From assembly GCA_051306415.1 (NCBI GenBank), contig JBPPNE010000012.1:1-10798 (forward strand): DNA of 10,798 nucleotides. The letters run 5' to 3'. The translations under genes and the position numbers were made by a program. The stretch is from CBDDRG01 sp051306415. Lineage in GTDB: Bacteria; Pseudomonadota; Gammaproteobacteria; Pseudomonadales; Porticoccaceae. The notes under the pieces are model-generated. The model worked only from the letters and a program-made list of their open reading frames with translations. It searched no databases and was not told the origin of the DNA. This document shows, in pieces, positions 1 through 6,420 of this stretch (its first letter is position 1; each line of letters opens with the position of its first letter).

Positions 1-381
1 CGGCGACGGCGACGCCTGCGCTACCGCCGCACTGCGAGGAAATTGCTAACGACCTGCTGGCAGCGCTACCTCGACAGTGGCGACGACGCCCACTTCATCC
101 GCGACGCGCTGGCGCTGGTGCGCCGCACGCTGCGCCACTCCCAGCACGCAACGGGCGCCGGTGCTCAAGCAACGAACAGCGGCGCGGCGATGTCCACGCC
201 GGATCTGCTCGCGTACTTGAATGCCCGCGCGGGCGGCGCTCTCACCCGCGCTATTCCGCTAGCAGCGCTCGCACTGCGGTTTTACCAGCCCACGGCGATG
301 CCCCTCACCAAATCCCAGGCACGCAGCCTTTACCGAGTCGTCAAGCACTGGTTGAGACGTCCCGGGGCACCGCCATGCTGA
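1..381 (+). CDS. DUF4381 domain protein, C-terminal part (start lies outside window)
   Basis: The reading frame is open from the first base and closes with TGA at 379-381, so only the last 126 residues are present. The visible part begins with a run of arginines, as expected just inside the membrane after a transmembrane helix. It continues as a helical cytoplasmic domain containing ALALVRRTLRH and ends with a YRVVKHWLRR segment. This layout (basic stop-transfer, 'LLRR' helices, closing 'W.RR') is how I recognise DUF4381 proteins. These small membrane proteins sit between the DUF58 gene and the first VWA gene in Gram-negative bat operons. Their molecular role is unknown; the position suggests a component of the MoxR/VWA membrane complex. 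The stop overlaps the ATG of the next gene, so translation is probably coupled. A TTG at 43 could be read as a start but has no reason to be one. The family call is moderately sure, and the operon context supports it. Confidence 0.75.
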   Translation, partial: RRRRRLRYRRTARKLLTTCWQRYLDSGDDAHFIRDALALVRRTLRHSQHATGAGAQATNSGAAMSTPDLLAYLNARAGGALTRAIPLAALALRFYQPTAMPLTKSQARSLYRVVKHWLRRPGAPPC

Positions 382-1370
382 CCCTGGCTTGGCCCTGGAT
401 GTTGGTGCTGCTGCCACTGCCGCTGCTCTACCGTTGGTGGCGCCAGCCGGCGGCCGACACCACCCCGGCGCTGTACGCGCCCGTCTATGCGGCCCTCGCC
501 AACAACGCCGACTCGGGGCGGCGACCCGGACGGCCGCGCCATGGGCTGACACTGATGCTGCTCAGCGTCGTCTGGATCGGCGCGCTACTCGCGGCGAGCT
601 GCCCGATGTGGATCGGCGATCCGGTTTCACTACCGGCCAGCGGCCGCGATCTGCTGCTTGCGGTGGACATCTCCGGCAGTATGGAAATCGAGGATATGGA
701 GACGCCACAAGGGCTGGTCGATCGCCTCAGCGCGGTCAAAGCGGTGGTCGGCCAGTTCGTCGAGCGCCGCCGTGGCGATCGCCTCGGACTCGTGCTGTTC
801 GGTAGCAACGCCTATTTGCAGACGCCGCTGACCTTCGACCGGCGCACCCTCAACACGCTGCTGCAGGAGGCCCGCATCGGCTTTGCCGGCAAGGACACCG
901 CCATCGGCGATGCCATCGGGCTGGCGGTAAAGCGCCTGCAAGCGCGGCCGGAAACCAGCCGTGTTGTCATCCTGCTCACCGATGGCGCCAACACCGCCGG
1001 CGAGATCATGCCGCTGCAGGCGGCCAAGCTGGCTGCGGCCCATCAGGTCAGGATTTACACCATCGGCATCGGCGCCGACGAGATCTATCGCCGCACGCTG
1101 TTTGGCGTCCAACGCATCAATCCGTCCAGCGATCTCGACGAAGCTGCGCTGACCAGCATCGCGCAGACCACCGGCGGACGCTATTTCCGCGCGCGCAACC
1201 CGCAAGACCTGGCCAGCATTTACGGCGAGCTCGACAAGCTCGAACCGGTTGCACAGGCCGCTGCAACCTTCCGCCCCAGCAAGGCACTGTTTCACTGGCC
1301 GCTCGCCGTCGCGCTGAGCGCGAGCTTTGCCCTCGCGCTCTGGCGTAGCCGCGGAGGTGACGGTGGTTGA
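375..1370 (+). CDS. batA: VWA-domain membrane protein, BatA type
   Basis: The 331-residue product is a membrane-anchored von Willebrand factor A protein. Hydrophobic segments lie near residues 4-19, 59-75 and 307-323, placing the VWA domain (about 91-290) between the second and the last helix. The metal-ion-dependent adhesion site looks complete: DISGS at 98-102, the conserved Thr at about 175 in GKDTAIGDA, and the Asp of LTDGAN at about 203. The domain should therefore bind Mg2+ or Mn2+ and a partner protein. Length and topology fit BatA of the Bat operon, first linked to aerotolerance in Bacteroides and partnered elsewhere by MoxR-family AAA+ ATPases. The ATG at 375 overlaps the upstream stop by 7 bases, and the 3' end overlaps the next gene. 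The exact cellular role is unsettled across species; envelope stress and protein-complex activation are proposals. BatA and BatB are alike, and I call this one BatA by its order. Confidence 0.85.
   Translation: MLTLAWPWMLVLLPLPLLYRWWRQPAADTTPALYAPVYAALANNADSGRRPGRPRHGLTLMLLSVVWIGALLAASCPMWIGDPVSLPASGRDLLLAVDISGSMEIEDMETPQGLVDRLSAVKAVVGQFVERRRGDRLGLVLFGSNAYLQTPLTFDRRTLNTLLQEARIGFAGKDTAIGDAIGLAVKRLQARPETSRVVILLTDGANTAGEIMPLQAAKLAAAHQVRIYTIGIGADEIYRRTLFGVQRINPSSDLDEAALTSIAQTTGGRYFRARNPQDLASIYGELDKLEPVAQAAATFRPSKALFHWPLAVALSASFALALWRSRGGDGG
1353..1357 (+). promoter_or_regulatory. Shine-Dalgarno GGAGG that sets the batB/batC start
   Basis: GGAGG lies inside the last codons of batA, five bases before GTG at 1363. 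It is the best ribosome site for the next gene and argues against the longer TTG start at 1327. A GTG at 1357 overlaps this motif and so cannot use it. Confidence 0.6.
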
Positions 1371-3240
1371 ACTGGTCGCAGGCCTGCACGACTTTCACTT
1401 CCAGCGCCCCGGCTGGCTGCTCGCGCTGATTCCGGCACTGGCGCTCGCCTGGTTGCTGCACCGCCGCCGGCGCGATGCCGGCAGCTGGCGCAATGTCATC
1501 GCGGCGGAACTGGCGCCCTATCTGCTTGACAGCGGTGACAGCGGCGCCCCGCCCCGGCTGTGGCTGTGGGCGGCCATTGCCTGGTTGCTGATCTGCACCG
1601 CGCTCGCCGGACCGAGCTGGCACAAGCTGCCGCTACCCATCTACACGCGGGAAACACCGCTGGTGATTTTGCTCGATCTGTCTCCCTCCATGCTCGCCCG
1701 CGACATCAAGCCCGATCGCCTCACGCGCCTGCGTTTGAAGCTGATTGATCTTCTCAACGCGCGCAAGGAAGGCAGCACCGCACTGATCGCCTACGCCGGC
1801 GACAGCCATGTGGTCAGTCCACTGACCGATGACGCCGCCACCATCGTTGCGCTGCTGCCGGCACTGCACCCGAACATCATGCCCATCGCCGGCAGCAGAC
1901 CGGACACCGCCTTGGTCAAAGGGCTGGAGCTGCTCGCCAATGCGGGTCACAGCCGTGGCGATCTGCTGCTGGCGACCGACGGCATCTCCGCCAAAGCGGC
2001 GGCGGCGATGGACAGCTTCCTCGCAGCCCACCCAGGTTTTGCACTGTCCGTACTGGGCGTTGGCAGTGAACCCGGTGCACCGATTCCGCAAAGCGGCGGC
2101 GGTTTCGTCAAAAATCGCGCTGGCGACATGGTGATCGCGCGCCTGGATGTGAACCAACTGGCCACCTTCGCAAACGATCACGGCGGCCGCTACGCCACGC
2201 TGGGTGCGGACAATGCCGACATTCGCTATCTGACCGAACCGCTTTACCGGCTGCCGGGCAGTGACGCCAAGGCCGCTGATCGCACCTTTGATACCTGGCA
2301 GGACAACGGCTTCTGGCTGGTGCTACCCGGCCTTCCGCTGATTCTGCTCGCGTTTCGCCGCCGCCTGCTCGCGGCGTTGCTGCTGGCACCGCTGATGGCC
2401 AATCCTGGCAAGGCGCAGGCGTTTGACTGGGGCGATCTGTGGCAGAACCCGAATCAACAGGGCGCGCGCGCACTGGCGCGGGGCGAGCCGGGCCAAGCCC
2501 AGCAATTGTTCACGACCCCGGCGTGGCAGGGCACCGCGGCCTATCGTGCCGGCGATTTTGCCGCCGCCGCAAAGCTCTTTGCCGAGGATCCGAGCGCCGA
2601 TGGCTTTTACAATCGCGGCAACGCGCTGGCGAAGGCCGGCCAGCTCGACGCCGCCATCGCTGCTTACGATGAGGCACTCAAGTTGAATCCGGGCATGGCG
2701 GCCGCGAAAGCCAACCGGAAGCTGGTCGAGGATTTACTGAAGCAACAGCAGAAACAGCAGCCCCCAGCGGAAGACAACTCTGACGCCGGCAAGGACGCTG
2801 AATCCCAACAACAGCAGAAACCCGGCGAGCAGGGCAGCCGCAAGCCCGCTGACAAGGACGGCGACAACGACAGTAAATCCGACCCGGATCAGCAGCAGAA
2901 TCCGCCCAGCGCCGATTCGAAAGCAACCGGCGAACCTGAGAAACCCAGCACTGGCAACGATAACGACGGCACCAAACCAGCGGACGCCAACAACGCCGGT
3001 ACTGATCAGACAACCGCCGCTGAAACCGCTGCCGAACCGAAGGCCGCCGACCAGGCCGCGACGGCGCAGAAGAGGGCTGGCGATAGCCCCCTGTCCACCG
3101 AGCAACAGCAGACCCTTGAGCAATGGCTGCGGCGGATACCGGATGACCCCAGTGGTCTGCTGCGACGCAAATTTGATTACGAGTCCCGTCGTCCCCACGG
3201 ACAACACTCGCGGGAATCCGTACCGGACGAGGAGCTTTGA
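1363..3240 (+). CDS. Fused VWA and TPR membrane protein (BatB-BatC type)
   Basis: With the GTG start at 1363 the protein has 625 residues. The N-terminal half is BatB-like: hydrophobic helices near 17-33 and 66-84, then a VWA domain with MIDAS motif LDLSPSML (Asp105, Ser107, Ser109) and ATDGIS at about 205-210. A further hydrophobic stretch follows at about 317-345. The second half is BatC-like: a predicted periplasmic segment carries a TPR unit at about 413-456 (YNRGNALAKAGQLDAAIAAY). A tail of roughly 110 residues rich in Gln, Asp, Lys, Asn and Pro comes next, then a short ordered end with EQWLRRIPDDPSGLLRRKF. That closing motif is common in Gram-negative VWA-TPR proteins of this operon. 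BatA and this protein probably form a membrane complex, with the TPR giving a protein-binding surface. It overlaps batA by 8 bases, and its stop is 5 bases before the batD start. Some species encode the two halves as separate genes. Confidence 0.85.
   Translation: MVELVAGLHDFHFQRPGWLLALIPALALAWLLHRRRRDAGSWRNVIAAELAPYLLDSGDSGAPPRLWLWAAIAWLLICTALAGPSWHKLPLPIYTRETPLVILLDLSPSMLARDIKPDRLTRLRLKLIDLLNARKEGSTALIAYAGDSHVVSPLTDDAATIVALLPALHPNIMPIAGSRPDTALVKGLELLANAGHSRGDLLLATDGISAKAAAAMDSFLAAHPGFALSVLGVGSEPGAPIPQSGGGFVKNRAGDMVIARLDVNQLATFANDHGGRYATLGADNADIRYLTEPLYRLPGSDAKAADRTFDTWQDNGFWLVLPGLPLILLAFRRRLLAALLLAPLMANPGKAQAFDWGDLWQNPNQQGARALARGEPGQAQQLFTTPAWQGTAAYRAGDFAAAAKLFAEDPSADGFYNRGNALAKAGQLDAAIAAYDEALKLNPGMAAAKANRKLVEDLLKQQQKQQPPAEDNSDAGKDAESQQQQKPGEQGSRKPADKDGDNDSKSDPDQQQNPPSADSKATGEPEKPSTGNDNDGTKPADANNAGTDQTTAAETAAEPKAADQAATAQKRAGDSPLSTEQQQTLEQWLRRIPDDPSGLLRRKFDYESRRPHGQHSRESVPDEEL
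2740..3095 (+). repeat. Low-complexity Q/D/K/N-rich coding tract
   Basis: This part of the VWA-TPR gene encodes a disordered, strongly polar tail with several short CAG/CAA glutamine runs (for example around 2742-2760, 2807-2818 and 2888-2897). It separates the TPR from the conserved C-terminal motif. Such tails are usual in BatC-type proteins and vary in length. I see no exact long tandem repeat, only composition bias. Confidence 0.6.
3229..3234 (+). promoter_or_regulatory. Shine-Dalgarno GAGGAG for batD
   Basis: GAGGAG in the last codons of the VWA-TPR gene is 11 bases before ATG 3246. It is only 2 bases before the alternative TTG at 3237, which is too close. This favours the ATG. Confidence 0.5.
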
Positions 3241-3245
3241 GAGTA

Positions 3246-5042
3246 ATGGCAGTCAGTCAGTCCAACCGCTGCCGGCGCCTCGCCGCGCTTTTTGCCCTGT
3301 GCTGCCTGAGTCTCGCCGCAGTGGCGGCGGACCAGCTCAGTGCCACCGTCGATCGCACCCAACTCGCCGGCGGCGAGACTCTGCGCCTGACGCTGACCTA
3401 CGATGCGCAGGTGGTGTTCGGCGAGCCGGATTTCGCCGCCCTGGACAAGGATTTCGAGGTTCTCTCCAGCAGTCGCCAGAGCCAGTTCAGCATCGTCAAC
3501 GGCCGCAACCAGTCGTCAACGGCCTGGCACCTGACGCTGTCGCCCAAGCGCGCGGGCCAGCTGGTGATTCCATCCTTCAACTTCAAGGGCGCGGTCAGCG
3601 ACGCCATCGAGGTAACCGTCGTCGACGCCACGGCTGCTGGCAGCAGCGGCGCGGACAAGCCGCTCTACGCGGAAACCCTGATCGACAAGGACACCGCCTA
3701 CGTTCAGGAGCAGGTATTGCTGACGCTGCGCCTGTACAGCGCCGAGCCCACGGAAAACCTGACCGTCGATCCACCGGACATCGCCACTGCCATCGTCAAG
3801 GAAGTCGGCAAAAGCCAGTACCAGAAGGCGATCAACGGCAGAACCTACCTGGTGTCGGAAATCCGCTTCGCGATTTTTGCCGAGACCAGCGGCGAGCTGC
3901 GGATTCCGCCCGCGCATTTCACCGGCATCGTCGCCGACCTCAGTGATCCCTTTGGCAACCCCTTCTTCAATCGCGGCGGCCGCTCGCTAGCGGTGAACTC
4001 TGATGAAAAGACCCTCCGCGTCAAGCCGCGTCCAGCCGAGGCCACGACCGGGGACTGGCTGCCCAGCACCGAGGTCAGTCTGAACGAGCGCTGGAGCAAC
4101 AGTGCGTCGACGCTGGTCGTCGGCGAACCCGTGACCCGCACCATTACGATCACCGCGCGGGGTCTGACCGCGGCGCAGTTGCCACCACTGCCCGCGCTGG
4201 CCGCCAATGACCTGCAAACCTATCCCGATCAACCCCAGCTGGACGACAAGACCAGCGACCAGGGTGTCACTGGCCAACGCATCGAATCCACCGCCATCGT
4301 GCCCACCACCGCAGGCACCCTCAGCATCCCGCCAACGCGAATTCAGTGGTGGGACATCACGACCGATCAAGTCAGGGAAACCACGCTGGCAGGCCGTACC
4401 TTCACTGTCATAGCCGCCACTAACACCACCACTGGCACCACCGCCGCTGGCACGCCCAGCGCCGCAAACCCGGTTGCCACGGATAACACATCCGCCGCCG
4501 CGACACCGCCGGTCGAGGCGGACACCAATCTCGAACCCAGACTGTCGCACCCGCTGGTGCTCGCGCTGATCATCGGCAATGCGCTGTCGCTGCTGGTTGC
4601 CGGTGTTTTCGCGACGCTCTGGTGGCGCCGGCGCCAGCATTCAACTGGATCACCCCCGAGCACTCCAAGGCAGTCCGGCAACACGGGTGACGAGGGTGCG
4701 CGGTTCAAAGCGATCCGCCAGGCCGCGGCCAATGGCGAGTTCGCCGGATTGCGCGCGGCCATCCTCGGCTGGGCTGCCCAACACTGGCCGGATGCCGGTA
4801 TTCGCCGCCTGCGCGACGTCGCCCTGATGGCGGATAGCGAAGCCCTCGGCGGCGACCTGACCGCTCTGTTCGCCGCGCTCGACAGCCGTCTCTACCGCCC
4901 TGGCGACAGCAGCGCGCTCAATGCCGATGCGCTGATAAAGTCCCTTGAAACCCTGCGCCGGCAACCGGTCGGGAAAGGCCGCCGGCCGCCGGATCTGCTT
5001 CCACTCTACCCGGACTCTGGACAAGGAAGAATAACGCCATGA
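3246..5042 (+). CDS. batD: BatD-family protein (secreted-side domain with C-terminal membrane anchor)
   Basis: From ATG 3246 the product has 598 residues. It opens with a signal peptide: basic NRCRR, a hydrophobic core, then AAVAADQ as the likely cleavage zone near residue 28. The next 400 or so residues are beta-rich with Ig-like strands (QLSATVDRTQLAGGETLRLTL at the start, later LTLSPKRAGQLVIPSF). This is the BatD pattern, as is the glycine-rich DPFGNPFFNRGGRS segment. A Thr/Ala/Pro-rich linker leads to one transmembrane helix at about 436-460 (ALIIGNALSLLVAG), a WWRRR stop-transfer and a cytoplasmic helical domain of about 135 residues. BatD is the oxygen-tolerance protein of the Bat operon. 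It is expected to sit in the periplasm beside the VWA proteins, though no enzymatic activity is known. The gene follows the VWA-TPR stop directly, and its own stop overlaps an ATG at 5039. The TTG at 3237 is a less likely alternative start. Confidence 0.85.
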   Translation: MAVSQSNRCRRLAALFALCCLSLAAVAADQLSATVDRTQLAGGETLRLTLTYDAQVVFGEPDFAALDKDFEVLSSSRQSQFSIVNGRNQSSTAWHLTLSPKRAGQLVIPSFNFKGAVSDAIEVTVVDATAAGSSGADKPLYAETLIDKDTAYVQEQVLLTLRLYSAEPTENLTVDPPDIATAIVKEVGKSQYQKAINGRTYLVSEIRFAIFAETSGELRIPPAHFTGIVADLSDPFGNPFFNRGGRSLAVNSDEKTLRVKPRPAEATTGDWLPSTEVSLNERWSNSASTLVVGEPVTRTITITARGLTAAQLPPLPALAANDLQTYPDQPQLDDKTSDQGVTGQRIESTAIVPTTAGTLSIPPTRIQWWDITTDQVRETTLAGRTFTVIAATNTTTGTTAAGTPSAANPVATDNTSAAATPPVEADTNLEPRLSHPLVLALIIGNALSLLVAGVFATLWWRRRQHSTGSPPSTPRQSGNTGDEGARFKAIRQAAANGEFAGLRAAILGWAAQHWPDAGIRRLRDVALMADSEALGGDLTALFAALDSRLYRPGDSSALNADALIKSLETLRRQPVGKGRRPPDLLPLYPDSGQGRITP

Positions 5043-5161
5043 GGATCTCGGGCGCTCGACCCACGCATGGGAAGATCCACGTCTGGAAAATAGCGGTCCG
5101 CGGCGATCAGGGCGCCGTAGTCCGCACCTCGCGGCTGACGCTACTCATCAAGAACCGCTGA
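5039..5161 (+). CDS. Possible 40-residue ORF overlapping the batD stop
   Basis: An ATG in an ATGA overlap with the batD stop opens a 40-codon frame that ends with TGA at 5159-5161. AAGGAAG at 5023-5029 lies 9 bases upstream, a good ribosome-site spacing. The peptide is basic (MRISGARPTHGKIHVWK at the start, LTLLIKNR at the end), with no signal peptide or membrane helix. I do not recognise it. It could be a real small last gene of the bat operon, the remnant of a decayed gene, or chance. The ribosome site and the coupled start argue for translation; the short length and lack of a known family argue for caution. The opposite strand of the same stretch is also partly open, so coding capacity alone proves little. 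Confidence 0.35.
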   Translation: MRISGARPTHGKIHVWKIAVRGDQGAVVRTSRLTLLIKNR

Positions 5162-5186
5162 ACGGCGCTGCCATAGTCGCTGCAAG

Positions 5187-6233
5187 TCAGGGCGCCGGAT
5201 TGGAATAGCGCTTGTGAATCGCCTCGATGCCCTCGATCGCCTCCACCGGCAACCGCTGATCGATGCTGGCGATGTTAGCGCGCAACTGATCCACCGAAGT
5301 CGCGCCGACGATATTGCTGGTAACGAAATCCCGACTGTTCACATAGGCGAGCGCCATCGTCGCCGGATCCATATCGAGGCGTCGCGCCAGCGCCACATAG
5401 GCTTCGGTGGCCGCCACCGCGTCGGCGCCGGAATAGCGTTGAAAGCGCTTGAACAGCGTCAGCCGCGCATTGGCCGGACGCGCGCCGCCGACGTATTTGC
5501 CGGCCAGCGTACCCATCGCCAGCGGTGAATAGGCGAGCAACCCGACCTGCTCGCGAATTGCCATCTCGGCAAGGCCCACTTCGAAGCTGCGATTGAGCAG
5601 GTTGAACGGATTCTGAATGCTGACAATGCGGGCGAGTCCCTTTTCGCGCGCCGCCCGCAGGTATTCCATCATCCCCCAGGGCGTTTCGTTGGAAATGCCG
5701 ATATGGCGCACCAACCCCTCCCCGACCAGTTCGTCGAGCGCGCCCAGGGTTTCCTCGATCGGCACCTGGCTGGCGTCGGCGCGGTGGCGATAGCCGAGCT
5801 GGCCGAAGAAGTTGGTCACTCGTTCCGGCCAGTGCACCTGATAGAGATCGATGTAATCGGTTTGCAGGCGTTGCAGAGAATCGCGCACCGCCATGCGGAT
5901 GTGCTCCCGGCTCAGGCGCGGGCCGCCGCGCAGGTGACGCCAGTCACCCTGGGCATCGGAACGGCCGGATACCTTGGTGGCCAAAATGACATCGCTGCGC
6001 CGCTGGCGCAGCGCGAACCATTCGCCGATGTAAGCCTCGGTGCGGCCCTGGGTCTCGGCGCGCGGCGGCACCGGATACATTTCCGCGGCGTCGAAAAAAT
6101 TCACCCCCGCGGACACCGCGTAATCCATCTGCGCCAGCGCATCGTCGAGGCTATTCTGTTCACCCCAGGTCATGGTGCCGAGGCAAATGGCGCTGACCCC
6201 AATATCAGTGCCGCCGAGTTTTCGGTATTCCAT
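5187..6233 (-). CDS. tas: NADP(H)-dependent aldo/keto reductase, Tas family
   Basis: The 348-residue product follows E. coli Tas almost end to end. Matching segments are LGTMTWGEQNS near residue 19, AEMYPVPPRAETQG at 50-63, SLQRLQTDYIDLYQVHWPER at 119-138, IQNPFNLLNRSFEVGLAE and a final YSNPAP. E. coli Tas is about 346 residues, so this gene is full length. The aldo/keto reductase catalytic tetrad is present as Asp48, Tyr53, Lys87 and His134 on a TIM barrel that binds NADPH. The enzyme is cytoplasmic and reduces carbonyl compounds. Its natural substrate is not firmly known, although E. coli tas was found because it rescued a tyrosine auxotroph under starvation. The start is ATG at 6231-6233 with an AAGGGGG ribosome site (6241-6247, minus strand) 7 bases upstream. 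It runs toward the bat operon and diverges from the lipoprotein gene. No frame damage is seen. Confidence 0.92.
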   Translation of the reverse strand: MEYRKLGGTDIGVSAICLGTMTWGEQNSLDDALAQMDYAVSAGVNFFDAAEMYPVPPRAETQGRTEAYIGEWFALRQRRSDVILATKVSGRSDAQGDWRHLRGGPRLSREHIRMAVRDSLQRLQTDYIDLYQVHWPERVTNFFGQLGYRHRADASQVPIEETLGALDELVGEGLVRHIGISNETPWGMMEYLRAAREKGLARIVSIQNPFNLLNRSFEVGLAEMAIREQVGLLAYSPLAMGTLAGKYVGGARPANARLTLFKRFQRYSGADAVAATEAYVALARRLDMDPATMALAYVNSRDFVTSNIVGATSVDQLRANIASIDQRLPVEAIEGIEAIHKRYSNPAP

Positions 6234-6420
6234 TGCTTAGCCCCCTTGGTTTATTGTTCGGGCGGGGAACAACGCCGCCGCGCAGCGCGCCAGTCTAGCC
6301 GCTAACGCCGGCGGGAAAAAGATCGACCGAACGACAAGGGTGCGGCAACGCAATAACCCGCCGCCGACAGGCCACGCAGCATACGAACGTCAGCAGAATA
6401 AACAACAGGGGATAACGACG
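6234..6420. promoter_or_regulatory. Divergent intergenic region between tas and the propeller lipoprotein gene
   Basis: This stretch of about 187 bases separates two divergent start codons, so both promoters should lie here. I cannot point to a convincing -35/-10 pair on either strand. TAGACT on the minus strand (6291-6296) and GAATAA on the plus strand near 6395 are only weak -10-like matches. I see no operator palindrome. Confidence 0.35.
6407..6412 (+). promoter_or_regulatory. Shine-Dalgarno AGGGGA for the lipoprotein gene
   Basis: AGGGGA lies 8 bases before GTG 6421. That start gives a short basic N-terminus followed directly by a lipoprotein signal peptide. The frame could open earlier at GTG 6340, but the added 27 residues are polar, unlike a signal sequence, and would bury the signal peptide. 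Confidence 0.5.

Noticed and set aside
630..1295. Open frame of about 220 codons on the minus strand, opposite batA
   Set aside because: It lies entirely antisense to the VWA domain with its intact MIDAS motif. It has no ribosome site or recognisable motif.
5043..5161. Partly open minus-strand frame between tas and batD
   Set aside because: It has a stop at its upstream side and no start with a ribosome site. It could be a gene remnant, but there is too little to support it.
6340..6420. Longer start of the lipoprotein at GTG 6340
   Set aside because: It adds 27 polar residues before the signal peptide and has a weaker ribosome site than GTG 6421.
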